64,000 nucleotides of DNA, taken from Planctomycetota bacterium. Lineage in GTDB: Bacteria > Planctomycetota > UBA8742 > UBA2392. Shown here piece by piece: positions 1 to 8,423 of the stretch. The stretch covers positions 725,028 through 789,027 of the forward strand of contig JAOSKM010000003.1 of assembly GCA_027493625.1 (NCBI GenBank). Reading direction: 5' to 3'. Position 1 is the stretch's first letter; each line of letters begins with the position of its first letter. The position numbers and the translations under genes are program-made. The notes beneath the pieces are model-generated. The model ran no database searches. It worked only from the letters and a program-made list of their open reading frames with translations, and was not told the DNA's origin.

Positions 1-1278
1 CGCGAGGATTCGCAACTGGGCGACGGCGAACGGGCCTAACTGCAGTTCAAATGCAATCAGCCGCTTGATGGCGGCGTTGATCGCCTCGGAAACCGCACCC
101 GGTCCTTCGTCGCGTCGCACAGTATCGGCAATCTTGCGCAAGACACCCAGCATGAATGTGCCGGTGCCTGTCGCGGGATCGGCCAAAGTGACGGCGGGTG
201 CGGCAAGGCCGCTGGAAAGGCCAAATCGATGCGACCGCAGCGCTTCATCCACCAGTTCCACCATCGCGCTGACGACTTCGGGCGGCGTGTAGTATGAGCC
301 GGTCTGCTTGCGCAGGTCGTTGTCGTAGACTTCTAGAAAGTTCTCATAGAAGTAAAGCCAGACTTCCGCTTCGCCCTTGGCGATCCTGTTCCAGTCCACT
401 GCCTCAAGCACTCGGGTCAGTGTGCCGACAGAGGTTTTTAGTGTTTCCTGACTTCCTACGTCGTCAGTCAGTAGTTTCAACGCAGCGCCGATGAGCGAAC
501 TCGTGTTGCTAAGTTCTCGGGCGACTCCTTGTAGCCCGCTCGTCAGGCTGATCTTCTTCGCGCGCGCCATCAGCATACCGAAGGTGACGGCTTGAGCGTA
601 TCCGTCCGCGAACTTCGCGTCCGTCGCTTCCGGGAAGAGAAGTCTTCTCCAATCGGTTGCCAGCGCGGTCAGAGCTTCGGTGCCTTTTGCAAGCTGCTCG
701 GTTACCTCATCACGGAGCAGCCGGCACAGGCGGGCGCTGGTCAGGGCAAGCTCTTTTGCATTCCGCGGTGGAACGGGCTTCCATCGGAGGAAAGACTCAA
801 ACATCCCGACGAGTTTCTGAGGCGCCTTCAGGCGCGATCCGGCAGTCGCAATGTCGCCCTCAAGTACGACAACCTCACCGACCAGTGCACCGTCCTGCCA
901 CAGGCTGAATGCGTTGCCATCGGTGTACATGAGGTTTGGCAACGAACGCAACTTCTCCCATTGTTCCTTGTCATGCGGGTCTTGAAATCGCCGTGGATCA
1001 GCCCCCTTGCCTGGCGCTTTCAACTCGATAAATCCGGCAAGCGCTTTCTTGACGGCAACGGCGAAGTCAGGACGTGTTTTCAGGTCTGCTACCGACGACT
1101 CGCCCACAAGCGTGACGTCTCGATGCTCCAAACGCGCAAGCTGAGCCATGCCACTCAACAGTGACTCAAAGGGACTTCTAAGCTGGTCTTCTGGATTACC
1201 TCGGGCAGCTGGGCTGGCCAGCTTGCGCTTCACGCTTTCCCCAAAAGCCGCGATTACCGTTTGAAGGGTCAGTGTCAT
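1..1278 (-). CDS. Nuclease-methylase fusion restriction enzyme (type IIG/ISP-like), 3' end outside window
   Basis: Continuous reading frame of 426 codons from ATG at 1278 to the left edge, so the C-terminus (rest of the methylase and the target-recognition domain) is missing. The N-terminus carries a PD-(D/E)XK nuclease signature: P70-D71, then 14 residues later E85-L-K87 in 'GFIELKAPG'. A helical linker follows, then an N6-adenine methyltransferase start: 'GSYYTPPEVV' at 327-336 and the SAM motif 'DPATGTGTF' at 367-375. No helicase motifs lie between nuclease and methylase, which favours a single-chain type IIG-like enzyme over the helicase-bearing LlaBIII type. Expected role is sequence-specific methylation and cleavage of foreign DNA. 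No separate specificity or restriction gene is visible downstream of its start. Confidence 0.85.
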   Translation of the reverse strand, partial: MTLTLQTVIAAFGESVKRKLASPAARGNPEDQLRSPFESLLSGMAQLARLEHRDVTLVGESSVADLKTRPDFAVAVKKALAGFIELKAPGKGADPRRFQDPHDKEQWEKLRSLPNLMYTDGNAFSLWQDGALVGEVVVLEGDIATAGSRLKAPQKLVGMFESFLRWKPVPPRNAKELALTSARLCRLLRDEVTEQLAKGTEALTALATDWRRLLFPEATDAKFADGYAQAVTFGMLMARAKKISLTSGLQGVARELSNTSSLIGAALKLLTDDVGSQETLKTSVGTLTRVLEAVDWNRIAKGEAEVWLYFYENFLEVYDNDLRKQTGSYYTPPEVVSAMVELVDEALRSHRFGLSSGLAAPAVTLADPATGTGTFMLGVLRKIADTVRRDEGPGAVSEAINAAIKRLIAFELQLGPFAVAQLRILA

Positions 1279-1375
1279 GCTTAGTGTGCTCGATGTAGTT
1301 AACAGTTGGTCAGGATACGATTCGTCATCCGCATTGACACCGATGTGAGTGGTTGTGGATCAATACTGGGATCGG

Positions 1376-2605
1376 TCAGTCGCCCATTTCTATGGGTGGG
1401 TTTACCTGGATGCCGCCGGTTTCCTTGGGCAGCGGGGCGCCGCTTTGGATCCAGCTTTCGATCAGATCGATCTCGGCCTTTGGCAGCGGGTCTAAGCCAA
1501 ATGGCATGTGCGGCTGTTTCAGGCCCTTGATGTGCATCAGCAGTGGCGAGTTCTCGGCGTACGGGATCACGCTGGGGCGCGGCTTGCCGAGGTCGTCCAA
1601 TGCTCCTGTCATCAGGCCCTTCAGGGTCATCAAATCCAGCTTGCGCGGCTTCGCGCCCCAGGTCGCCAGCCAGCCCGCGCCGCCCTTGGGGTTAGTGTTA
1701 AAGGGCGCCTTCTCGTCCGGCCCGTAGTGGCAGCCGTTGCAGCGCCGCCGCAGCACATCCAGCACCTCGGCGGCACTCACCTTCGGCATCGGCGACGGCA
1801 CCGCGTTCACCACGTACCAGGCCAGTGCGCGCGCGTCTTCAACACTCAGGTTCAACTGGTACATGCCTGACCACGGCATGCGCACGGCCGGATGCTGGAT
1901 CCCCTCGGCGATCCACTCCGGGCGCAGGCGCGTCCAGGCCCTGGCCAGGTCCGGCGCGAACACCACGGGCATGAGCGTGGGCTTGCCGTTTTCGTCGTAG
2001 CTGGGGCGCACGACTTCATTGCCCAGCGTATGGCAGGTGGCGCAGGCGTGCTGCACCCACAATGCACGGCCGGCGGCGAGGCGTTCGGGGTCGGGTTCGG
2101 CCTCGCGCTCGGGTTTCCAGTCGGGCAGGGAAGCTACGCCGGCGGCGGCCTTTAGCGTGAGGTAGCGGGTCAGCACTTCCACTTCGCGGTCCGTGAGCCC
2201 CAGGTCGGGCATGCGGTCGGAGCTGTTCTGGCGGATGCGGTAGGGGTAGCGCAGGTAGCGCTTGATCCAGACTTCCGTACGGCGCTCGGCAATGGACTGC
2301 AGGGGCGGCGCCAGGTTTTCCGGGCGTTGCTTGTACTGGTGGCAGGCCTGGCAGTTGTCGCGGGGGACGTGGTTGGCGTCCTGCGGGATTTCCGTGCGGT
2401 GGCAGAAGTTGCAGTTGTGCTGCGCAACCAGCTTCTCGCCCTCGGCCAGCCATTCGGCGTCGGAGGCGGGCAGGGCGTCGGAGACGGGCACGGTTTGCGG
2501 CTCGCGCTCGCGGCCGCCATCGTAGAGCAGCAGCACGATGCCCAGCACCGTAAGCCCCAGGCCGGCAACCAGCAGCACAACGTTGGCGAGCTTGATGCCC
2601 TTCAT
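1376..2605 (-). CDS. Membrane-anchored four-haem c-type cytochrome
   Basis: 409 residues. An uncleaved-looking N-terminal membrane anchor (about residues 8-28) is followed by four CXXCH haem motifs: C65-H69, C85-H89, C188-H192 and C289-H293. The first two are 20 residues apart and probably form a dihaem module; the others sit in separate cytochrome-c-like domains. Expected to act in electron transfer on the outer face of the cytoplasmic membrane. It stands alone with no oxidase or reductase beside it, so the partner is unknown. The -10 box TACACT (2613-2618) puts transcription start one base before the ATG, so the mRNA should be leaderless. Confidence 0.9.
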   Translation of the reverse strand: MKGIKLANVVLLVAGLGLTVLGIVLLLYDGGREREPQTVPVSDALPASDAEWLAEGEKLVAQHNCNFCHRTEIPQDANHVPRDNCQACHQYKQRPENLAPPLQSIAERRTEVWIKRYLRYPYRIRQNSSDRMPDLGLTDREVEVLTRYLTLKAAAGVASLPDWKPEREAEPDPERLAAGRALWVQHACATCHTLGNEVVRPSYDENGKPTLMPVVFAPDLARAWTRLRPEWIAEGIQHPAVRMPWSGMYQLNLSVEDARALAWYVVNAVPSPMPKVSAAEVLDVLRRRCNGCHYGPDEKAPFNTNPKGGAGWLATWGAKPRKLDLMTLKGLMTGALDDLGKPRPSVIPYAENSPLLMHIKGLKQPHMPFGLDPLPKAEIDLIESWIQSGAPLPKETGGIQVNPPIEMGD

Positions 2606-2771
2606 GGTTTGCAGTGTACGAGGTCAGCGCCCGGCGGTCAGTGGTCGTTTGACGCAGGGGCGCAGGTGGCTGCATCGCCCACAACGGATGCAATCCAAGA
2701 TGTTCCAAAGTGCGGTGGTAATCGCAGTCCAGCCGTCGAAGACGGCGTCTCCTTCACTAGCCCCCGATGAA

Positions 2772-2819
2772 GCGACCCGCCCGCCGAAGCCTCGGCGAAG
2801 GCGGGAGCGGAACCGGGGG
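2772..2819. repeat. Left copy of 48-bp perfect inverted repeat around the RAYT gene
   Basis: This 48-bp stretch is the exact reverse complement of 3395-3442 on the other side of the Y1 transposase gene. Each copy is itself partly palindromic (CCGAAGCCTCGG). Next to it, 2841-2856 carries the palindrome GAGCCGGCTTGCCGGC, found inverted at 3358-3373 and again at 3468-3483. This is the layout of REP/BIME sequences cognate to a RAYT. Confidence 0.85.
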
Positions 2820-2862
2820 TACGCGGATGATCGAAAGGCTGAGCCGGCTTGCCGGCGGCTCT

Positions 2863-3312
2863 TCATCCCAGGAAAAAGCGTTCGTCGAATTCCAGGCCGT
2901 GGCTCTTCACGAGCTTGCGGATCTCTTCCTCAAAGGAACTCTTCTTGTGGTGTGCCTCCTGCCTGTCGATGTAGCCGCTTACGTCGTCAACCTTCGACTC
3001 GCTGACACTGAACGCGCCGTAACCGCGTTGCCAGTGGAAGTCGACTTGCTGGAACTGCCTTCGAAACCAGCGCGATGAATTTGCCTTTAACTTCTGCAGA
3101 TACTCGGATGTGCTCAGTGATGCGGGCATGTCAACCAGCAGGTGGACATGGTCTTCAACGCCGTTGATGCGCAGCACTGCAACGCCGAGGTCGGCGGAAA
3201 CCGCGCGAAGGTAACCAAACATACGCGGACGTGTTTCCGGTACCAGGAGCGGGCGGCGTTCCTTGGTGCTGAACACGATGTGCAGGAGTTGTCTGGTATA
3301 GGTGTGGGACAT
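2863..3312 (-). CDS. REP-associated tyrosine transposase (IS200-like Y1 family)
   Basis: 149 residues from the ATG at 3312 ('MSHTYTRQ'). An in-frame GTG 12 codons upstream exists, but family members begin at the chosen site. Y1 transposase features are visible: metal-binding 'HVH' at 55-57, the conserved 'WQRGYGAFSVS' at 94-104, and a candidate catalytic tyrosine Y114 in 'GYIDRQEAHH'. Such enzymes nick single-stranded DNA at hairpins; stand-alone chromosomal forms (RAYTs) are linked to spreading or maintaining REP palindromes. The gene sits exactly between inverted copies of a 48-bp repeat and several 16-bp palindromes, supporting the RAYT assignment over an ordinary IS200 with tnpB. Confidence 0.9.
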   Translation of the reverse strand: MSHTYTRQLLHIVFSTKERRPLLVPETRPRMFGYLRAVSADLGVAVLRINGVEDHVHLLVDMPASLSTSEYLQKLKANSSRWFRRQFQQVDFHWQRGYGAFSVSESKVDDVSGYIDRQEAHHKKSSFEEEIRKLVKSHGLEFDERFFLG

Positions 3313-3394
3313 GGCGAAATGATAACGGGGAGGTAGCGGGTCGCCCACACGAGAGTCGCCGGCAAGCCGGCTCCGGGGTGCAAGGCTACCTCAT

Positions 3395-3442
3395 CCCCCG
3401 GTTCCGCTCCCGCCTTCGCCGAGGCTTCGGCGGGCGGGTCGC
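3395..3442. repeat. Right copy of 48-bp perfect inverted repeat around the RAYT gene
   Basis: Exact reverse complement of 2772-2819. It is flanked by two copies of the 16-bp palindrome GCCGGCAAGCCGGCTC (3358-3373 and 3468-3483). Confidence 0.85.
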
Positions 3443-3522
3443 TCCACCGGGGGCTATTGAAAGAAGCGCCGGCAAGCCGGCTCAACGGCCAGCCGTCGCC
3501 TGCCAAGTTCCGCAAATGCAGA

Positions 3523-3546
3523 AGCCCATCGTTTACACGATGGGCT
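3523..3546 (-). terminator. Hairpin terminator after the 3566-4075 gene
   Basis: Perfect 10-bp stem AGCCCATCGT / ACGATGGGCT with a 4-nt loop, starting 20 bp past the stop of the minus-strand gene at 3566. The downstream strand continues with a T-containing CTTCTGCATTT, so termination strength is uncertain. The same style of stem occurs at 33781-33804. Confidence 0.6.
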
Positions 3547-3565
3547 CTGTGGGTTCGTTGGTTTC

Positions 3566-4075
3566 CTACCCGCGCTTCATCAGGCTGGGGTCGGTCTTGG
3601 GCTCTACGGGCTGGTCGCCCTTGCGCTTCAGGAAGCTGGTGTACTCGGCCCAGATTTCGCGCACCTGGTCGGGCGTGATGTGGCCGTCGTCCATCAGGAT
3701 GCTTTCCACGCGCTTGATGTCGCCCAGCGCTTTGAACAGCTGGCGCTGGAAGGCCAGCGCTTCATCCAGCTGCGTCTTGGTGATGAAGTTCTTGCGGAAC
3801 ATGCGGCGGCCGAGGCGCTTGTCTTCCTGGCGGATCAGCGCGTAGTTGCGCGCCTTCACCAGCTTGTACAGCTCGGCGCGGGAAAGCCAGTTCTGCTCCA
3901 GGATCGCGTGGGCAAGGTCAAGCTCGCGCCCTTCCGCCTTGGCGGAGGCGCAGTTGGCTAACGCCTGGTCGATCTGCGCCTGAGACACTTTCGTGTTCTT
4001 CAGGATGATCGAGATCAAAAGTTGATCCGCCTGCGACATGCGTGCGGCCCTGGCCGATTTGGTCTGCTGGTTCAT
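3566..4075 (-). CDS. Conserved hypothetical soluble protein
   Basis: 169 residues from the ATG at 4075 ('MNQQTKSARA'); a longer frame reaches 4159, but its first 28 residues look non-coding. No signal peptide or membrane segment. The protein is helical and charged, with repeated patterns such as 'VSQAQIDQAL', 'LSRAELYKLV' and 'ITKTQLDEAL' that resemble the short helical repeat in N-terminal domains of GspE/PilB-type proteins. That resemblance is weak and gives no function. It is followed by a hairpin terminator. Confidence 0.6.
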   Translation of the reverse strand: MNQQTKSARAARMSQADQLLISIILKNTKVSQAQIDQALANCASAKAEGRELDLAHAILEQNWLSRAELYKLVKARNYALIRQEDKRLGRRMFRKNFITKTQLDEALAFQRQLFKALGDIKRVESILMDDGHITPDQVREIWAEYTSFLKRKGDQPVEPKTDPSLMKRG

Positions 4076-4189
4076 CTTGGCAGTTCCAGGGGGTGAACGG
4101 GGTGGGATCTGCCATTCCCTGCAACTATTCAACACCGGGCGCCCGAAAATGGCAAGCACGGGAAGCCCCTTTCCGGCCGTTCGGGTGTG

Positions 4190-4720
4190 CTAATCCGCGA
4201 TCTTGCCCAGCGCTTCGCCGAGGCGGGCGGCGTCCACCAGGCCGGTTTCCGCGAACTTGACGTTGCGGGTCTTGTCGGCCAGCACGACGAAGGGCAGCTG
4301 GTTGAGGGTCAGCGTCTTGCCCTTCTTGGTCTCAAACAGGCGGTTGAAGGTGCCGCCGATCGGGGCGGTGCCGTCGGTCTTGTAGCACGGGTAGGTCAGG
4401 CCCTGCTGCGCCACGAAGTCGCGGGCGGCGGGCAGGTCGTCGCAGACGAAGGTGATGATCTCGACTTCCGGGTGGGCCTTGTGGAACTTCTCGAGCTCGG
4501 CGGCCTGGTCAACGCTGACCTGCTGCCAGGTGCCCACGGCGGCAATCAGCAGGACCTTGTCCTTGAACTGGGCGTCGGAAAGGCTGTGCTCGCGCTCTTG
4601 CAGGTCCTTCATCGAGAAGGTGGGCAGGCGCCTGGTGGTTTCGGCGCTTGTGTGGTGCACCGCGATGCCGGCGCCGGCCACGATGAATGCCGCCAGGAGG
4701 CTCAGAAGAAAACGCTTCAC
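4190..4720 (-). CDS. Exported thioredoxin-fold protein lacking the CXXC site
   Basis: 176 residues with a signal peptide (about 1-26). The rest follows the TlpA/AhpC-like thioredoxin fold: strand 'KDKVLLIAAVGTW', a helix, 'EIITFVCDD', the cis-proline region 'LNQLPFVVLADKTRNV', and a C-terminal helix. The active-site CXXC expected after W65 is replaced by Q-Q-V-S, so it cannot be a normal disulfide oxidoreductase. Two other cysteines ('FVCDD', 'YPCYK') are not at the catalytic position. It lies 10 bp downstream of the lipoprotein gene 4731-5273 on the same strand, probably in one operon. A binding or structural role in the periplasm is an inference. Confidence 0.75.
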   Translation of the reverse strand: MKRFLLSLLAAFIVAGAGIAVHHTSAETTRRLPTFSMKDLQEREHSLSDAQFKDKVLLIAAVGTWQQVSVDQAAELEKFHKAHPEVEIITFVCDDLPAARDFVAQQGLTYPCYKTDGTAPIGGTFNRLFETKKGKTLTLNQLPFVVLADKTRNVKFAETGLVDAARLGEALGKIAD

Positions 4721-4730
4721 CGCACGCTCC

Positions 4731-5273
4731 TTACCGCAGGCGCGGGGCGCGGAAGTTGCCCGCGACCTTGTACTTGCGGAACTTCAGGTCAAACCGCCCG
4801 ACCACCAGGTCAGGCCCGTCGTACAGCACTTCCCAGCTGCCTGACTCGAACTCGTCGTTGCCGCTGCTGGTGAAGCCGTCACTCACGGCGCCGCTGGTTG
4901 AGCCCAGCAGGGCGTTCAAAACCTTGCCCCCGGGCCCGAATTCGGCGCGCAACGATACCTGCTTGTCATCCGTGCGCAAGACAGAGATGTCACCAAGGTC
5001 CACAAACCCAAGCACGAACACGGCGTTCTCGCCCGCCTGCACCTGCCCGTCCGGCCCCAGCTTTGAGCCCGGCCGATAACCGATCGACTCGATTTCGTAG
5101 GCCCCGTTCACCTTGCTGACCAGCGCGGGGGTGGTCAGCTCCAGGGCGTCCGAGACGGCCTCCGTGCGGCGGAACATCACGTCCACCTCGGCGTCTTCCA
5201 GCCCGCCCGCGGAGGCGCAGGCGCCGGTCAGGGCGCTCAAGGTCAGCAGGCACGCAAGCATCAGCCTTTGCAT
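4731..5273 (-). CDS. Hypothetical lipoprotein
   Basis: 180 residues beginning with a lipoprotein signal peptide; the lipobox 'LTGAC' gives C19 as the lipidated residue. The mature part is beta-rich without recognisable catalytic motifs ('AVFVLGFVDLGDISVLR', 'SWEVLYDGPDLVVGRFDL') and may be a small beta-sandwich. It is first gene of a two-gene unit with the redox-dead thioredoxin-like protein 10 bp downstream. Its 5' end lies about 60 bp from the divergent gene at 5336. Function unknown. Confidence 0.7.
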   Translation of the reverse strand: MQRLMLACLLTLSALTGACASAGGLEDAEVDVMFRRTEAVSDALELTTPALVSKVNGAYEIESIGYRPGSKLGPDGQVQAGENAVFVLGFVDLGDISVLRTDDKQVSLRAEFGPGGKVLNALLGSTSGAVSDGFTSSGNDEFESGSWEVLYDGPDLVVGRFDLKFRKYKVAGNFRAPRLR

Positions 5274-5323
5274 TTCCGCAACGCTAGAAGCAGGTTGGGG
5301 TGCGTCAAGCGGGCTCCTTCCTC

Positions 5324-5329
5324 TATAAT
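5324..5329 (+). promoter_or_regulatory. -10 box TATAAT placing transcription start at the ATG of 5336
   Basis: Perfect TATAAT ending seven bases before the ATG at 5336, so +1 coincides with the A of the start codon and the mRNA should be leaderless. The -35 region (TGCGTC at 17-bp spacing) is weak. Confidence 0.65.
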
Positions 5330-5335
5330 GCGCCG

Positions 5336-6343
5336 ATGGCCCGACTGCTGATCCTGCTGCTGATGTTCGCCCTTGCCGCCCCGCTGTGGGCGGTGAAGGT
5401 GAAACTGAAGTCCGAGGACAAAGAGTTCGAGGCCGACATCGAAAACCTGCAGGACGGCGAAGTCACCTACCGCAAAGGGCGCAAGCAGTTCACCGTGCCG
5501 CTGGAAGACTTCGAGCTGCCCAGCCAGTTCGCCATCATGTCCCTGCGCAGCGGCGAAAGCGGCGATGAGCTGATGCACCTCGCCCGCTTCGCCCTGCACC
5601 GCGGCCTGTACAGCGAGGCCCAGCAGGCCGCCGCCAAGGCCGCCAAACTGGAGGGCTTCAATGACAAGGCCGAGCGCCTGTCAGCCGTGGCCCGCAACCT
5701 CGAGGCCGACGCATTGCTGGACAAGGGCATCACGGCCCTGGACGACAAGGACGTCGAGCGCGCCCGGCCGCTGCTTCAGGAGGTGATCTCACGCTTCCCC
5801 GACACGCCGGCCGCGGTGAAGGCCGAGGTGCTGCTGGGCACGCTGAAGCGCGTCGAGCTTGAGGTGCGGGCCGCGCAGCTCGAGAAAGAGGCCAAGCAGG
5901 CCCAGGCCGATGCCGACGCCGAAGAGCAGAAGCGCAGGACACCCATCGACGACTGGCTGAGCGAGCTGGAGTCGCAGGTCTCGACCAACACGGCAACCAA
6001 GAAGGAAGCCGACGAGGACTGCAAGTCCGGCTACACCAACCGCGGCCTGCCCAAGTACGAGAACGTGGTGAAGGCCATGGCCACGTTGCGCAACAACCTG
6101 GAAAAGAACCGCGGCCTGTTGACGTTCCGCGGCCAGGACGCCCACGCCGACCGCGTCGACGGCAAGGCGCGGGCGCTGATCATCGAGTGCTACTACAGCT
6201 GGGCGTACAACCTGTACCAGGGCCAGCGCTACGAGATGGCCGCCAGCGTCTGCAAGAAGGGGATCGAAATGGACCCCAGGGACCGCCGCCTCCTGAGCTT
6301 GAAAGTGGACATCGACGAAGTCTACGACCCCACCGAGAAGTAG
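5336..6343 (+). CDS. Secreted SHD1-like protein with helical TPR-type repeats
   Basis: 335 residues from the ATG at 5336; the frame extends 12 codons upstream, but the TATAAT box makes 5336 the likely start. Signal peptide about 1-19 ('LLILLLMFALAAPLWA'). Residues about 20-65 ('VKVKLKSEDKEFEADIENL', then 'VTYRKGRKQFTVPLEDFELPSQ') resemble SHD1, a small domain abundant in planctomycete exported proteins. The remainder is alpha-helical with TPR-like repeats and a charged coiled-coil section ('AAQLEKEAKQAQADADAEEQKRR'). Probably a periplasmic scaffold protein; partner unknown. Confidence 0.7.
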   Translation: MARLLILLLMFALAAPLWAVKVKLKSEDKEFEADIENLQDGEVTYRKGRKQFTVPLEDFELPSQFAIMSLRSGESGDELMHLARFALHRGLYSEAQQAAAKAAKLEGFNDKAERLSAVARNLEADALLDKGITALDDKDVERARPLLQEVISRFPDTPAAVKAEVLLGTLKRVELEVRAAQLEKEAKQAQADADAEEQKRRTPIDDWLSELESQVSTNTATKKEADEDCKSGYTNRGLPKYENVVKAMATLRNNLEKNRGLLTFRGQDAHADRVDGKARALIIECYYSWAYNLYQGQRYEMAASVCKKGIEMDPRDRRLLSLKVDIDEVYDPTEK

Positions 6344-6383
6344 GCGCGGGCCAGTGGTTCGTGACCGTTGAGAACAGGGGTCG

Positions 6384-6477
6384 GGTAGCGCCGACAATCT
6401 TGTCGGCGGTTGCGCCGATACTGGCGCGATGATTTCGGCTTCGCTCCGCCGGCCCGACAAGATTGTCGGGCCCACCC
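6384..6477. repeat. Intergenic palindromic repeat, CGACAATCTTGTCGG family
   Basis: Two inverted copies of the self-complementary core CCGACAATCTTGTCGG (6391-6406 and about 6454-6470), bounded by GGGTAGCGCC and its near complement. The same family occurs at 37984-38085 and, degenerate, at 18690-18737. It fills the gap between convergent genes. Confidence 0.75.
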
Positions 6478-6500
6478 ACGATTCCAGTTGTCGAGATCCG

Positions 6501-6782
6501 CTAGAGCAGGGTGACGACGGTGCCCTCGGGTACGTCGCCCTCGAAGTTGCGCATCGTGATGCGGGCGTTGGCGTTGGTGGCGACCCCCTTGGCGAAGCCC
6601 ACGTTGCGCTCGAACACCTCGCCGTCCGGGGTCTCGAAGCGCGCCTTGTAGGGCTTCTCGAGATCCTTGGTCATGCTCAGGAACTCGGCGTAGGACACCT
6701 TCAAATCAATGTTCAGCACCTTGTTGCCGGGCATCGGCTCGGTCATCTTGGTTGACACTACCGTGAACTCGAGTACAGCCAC
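6501..6782 (-). CDS. Small hypothetical protein
   Basis: 93 residues from a GTG start at 6782, supported by a strong Shine-Dalgarno AGGAGA six to seven bases upstream. Beta-rich with no signal peptide ('MAVLEFTVVSTKM', 'RITMRNFEGDVPEGTVVTLL'); it looks like a small beta-barrel or sandwich. It sits 11 bp after the 6794-7159 gene on the same strand, so the two are probably co-transcribed. No family recognised. Confidence 0.6.
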   Translation of the reverse strand: MAVLEFTVVSTKMTEPMPGNKVLNIDLKVSYAEFLSMTKDLEKPYKARFETPDGEVFERNVGFAKGVATNANARITMRNFEGDVPEGTVVTLL

Positions 6783-6793
6783 CTGTCTTCTCC

Positions 6794-7159
6794 TCAGGCC
6801 TTGGGCTTGCGTTTCGCCTGGTACTTCTTGACCTCGGCCACGCGCGCGGCCTCAACTTCCGGGTCCTCGATGCGGCGCAGGGCCAGGTTGATGAAGGCCC
6901 AGGCCACCTCGTCCGGCAGCCCCGACAGCTCCTCGAACAGGTCGTTGTAGAAGGCCTCCACCAGGATCCGTCGCGTGGTGTCGCCGTACAGCCGCACCAG
7001 CTCGGCGTGGTGGGCGCACAGCAGCTCATTGGCCTGCTGCACGCTCAGGGCCTCGGCGGCCTTCACGCGCTCGGCCGTGAAGATGAACGAGAGCGCCCCC
7101 TGGTCAAGCTTCAGGTAGGTGCTGTCCAGAAACGCGTCGTTGAAGTCCGTGACATCCAT
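6794..7159 (-). CDS. Small helical hypothetical protein
   Basis: 121 residues, predicted all-helical, with no signal peptide and a basic tail ('KKYQAKRKPKA'). Upstream TAAATT (7166-7171) puts +1 on the A of the ATG, a leaderless arrangement. First gene of a pair with 6501-6782. No family recognised. Confidence 0.6.
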   Translation of the reverse strand: MDVTDFNDAFLDSTYLKLDQGALSFIFTAERVKAAEALSVQQANELLCAHHAELVRLYGDTTRRILVEAFYNDLFEELSGLPDEVAWAFINLALRRIEDPEVEAARVAEVKKYQAKRKPKA

Positions 7160-7287
7160 GACCGGAATTTAGCGACCGGCCGCGGAATGCAAAGGGCCTG
7201 TCGCGGCCCGGCAATCACAGGGCCGCCTGTGCGCATGCGCGTTGCGCGGCGCGGGTTTGCGTTGCAGGCCGGCGCGACGCCCCTAAC

Positions 7288-8421
7288 ATGGAAGAAATGC
7301 GCAGGCTGCTGACATGTTTGCTGGTTGCGGGCGGGTTGCTGCTGGCCTTTGCGCCGGCGCGCGCCGAGACCGTGTTCCTGAAGAGCGGATCCAGGATCAC
7401 CGGCAAGATCCTCGAGCAGAACGAGCAGAAGGTCCGCATCCAGGTCGATGTCGAGGGCGGCGGCAAGGCCGTCATGACCATCGACCGCTCGCGCATCGAC
7501 CGCATCGAGACCGAGACCACCCGCGCCGAAAGCATCACCGCCGCCGAGGGCCTGCTGGGTGCCAAAGAGTTCCGCCGCGCCGAGGCCGACTTCCGCGAGC
7601 TGGTGCGCCAGGAGCCCAAGGACCCGCGGGCGCGCATGGGCCTGGCCAAAGCGCTGGTCGGCCTGTACCGCTACGAAGAGGCGGTCAAGACCCTTGAGCA
7701 CTACCTGCTGCTGGTGGACCGCGACCGCGACACGGACCTGATGCTGTACCTGGCCGACCAGTACCTGCAGGCGCGCAACTACCGCGACGCCAAGAAGGTC
7801 GCGCGCGAGGCCGGCGACCTCTACCCGCAGGACAAGGGCCTGCAGGTCACGGTGGACGAGTTCATCAAGCGTTGCGACCGCGTGAAAGCCGGCACCGAGC
7901 AGCTGAAAGAACGCGAGACCGCCGAAAGCGCCGAGCGCAAACGCCGCGTCGAGGAGCGCGCAAGCTGGGACAAGGTCCGCGGCAACAGCTTCGAGGCCGT
8001 CGCCTTCGGCAAAGAACTGGAAGACTGGACCGCCGAGTCGAACTCCAAGCTGATCTTCAGCCGCTGGCTCGAGATCGACACCGGCAAGGAGTTCTGGGCG
8101 GCATACATGGCCGGCGGCGACGAGAAGGCGCTGCAGGAGTCCGTCACCCGCTGCGAGCTGAAGCTCACGGTCGATGAAGCGCGCTGGACCGAGATGTACG
8201 ACCACCAGAAGGCCGTGCTGCTGAACGGCTGGTACTACCAGATGAAGGCCCGCTACCCGCGCAGCTTCCCCAGCGTCACGGTGTTCTGCATCGACGCCAG
8301 CGGCAAGGAAAAGAAGCTCGCCCGCGGCTCGTGGGACGGCCGCAAAGAGCAGGTGGTGGTCGATCGCTGGACCAAGGAAAACCGCGACCCCGGCCGCCCC
8401 GTGCGCCGCGTGGTGAAATAG
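7288..8421 (+). CDS. Secreted TPR-containing protein
   Basis: 377 residues; an alternative ATG lies three codons in (7297). Signal peptide about 1-27. The mature N-terminus '[18 protein letters not shown]' continues to '[10 protein letters not shown]', a beta-domain common in planctomycete exported proteins. It is followed by TPR-like helices ('[20 protein letters not shown]', then '[18 protein letters not shown]') and a long charged helical C-terminus. It ends two bases before the dtd start, so the two genes are likely one transcript. Role unknown; probably a cell-envelope scaffold. Confidence 0.7.
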   Translation: MEEMRRLLTCLLVAGGLLLAFAPARAETVFLKSGSRITGKILEQNEQKVRIQVDVEGGGKAVMTIDRSRIDRIETETTRAESITAAEGLLGAKEFRRAEADFRELVRQEPKDPRARMGLAKALVGLYRYEEAVKTLEHYLLLVDRDRDTDLMLYLADQYLQARNYRDAKKVAREAGDLYPQDKGLQVTVDEFIKRCDRVKAGTEQLKERETAESAERKRRVEERASWDKVRGNSFEAVAFGKELEDWTAESNSKLIFSRWLEIDTGKEFWAAYMAGGDEKALQESVTRCELKLTVDEARWTEMYDHQKAVLLNGWYYQMKARYPRSFPSVTVFCIDASGKEKKLARGSWDGRKEQVVVDRWTKENRDPGRPVRRVVK

Positions 8422-8423
8422 CC

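Noticed and set aside
592..1164. 190-codon plus-strand open frame
   Set aside because: It lies antisense to the nuclease-methylase frame, which has clear motifs and no stops over 426 codons.
2624..2866. 80-codon minus-strand frame upstream of the RAYT
   Set aside because: Most of it is the REP inverted repeat translated; no start signal or protein features.
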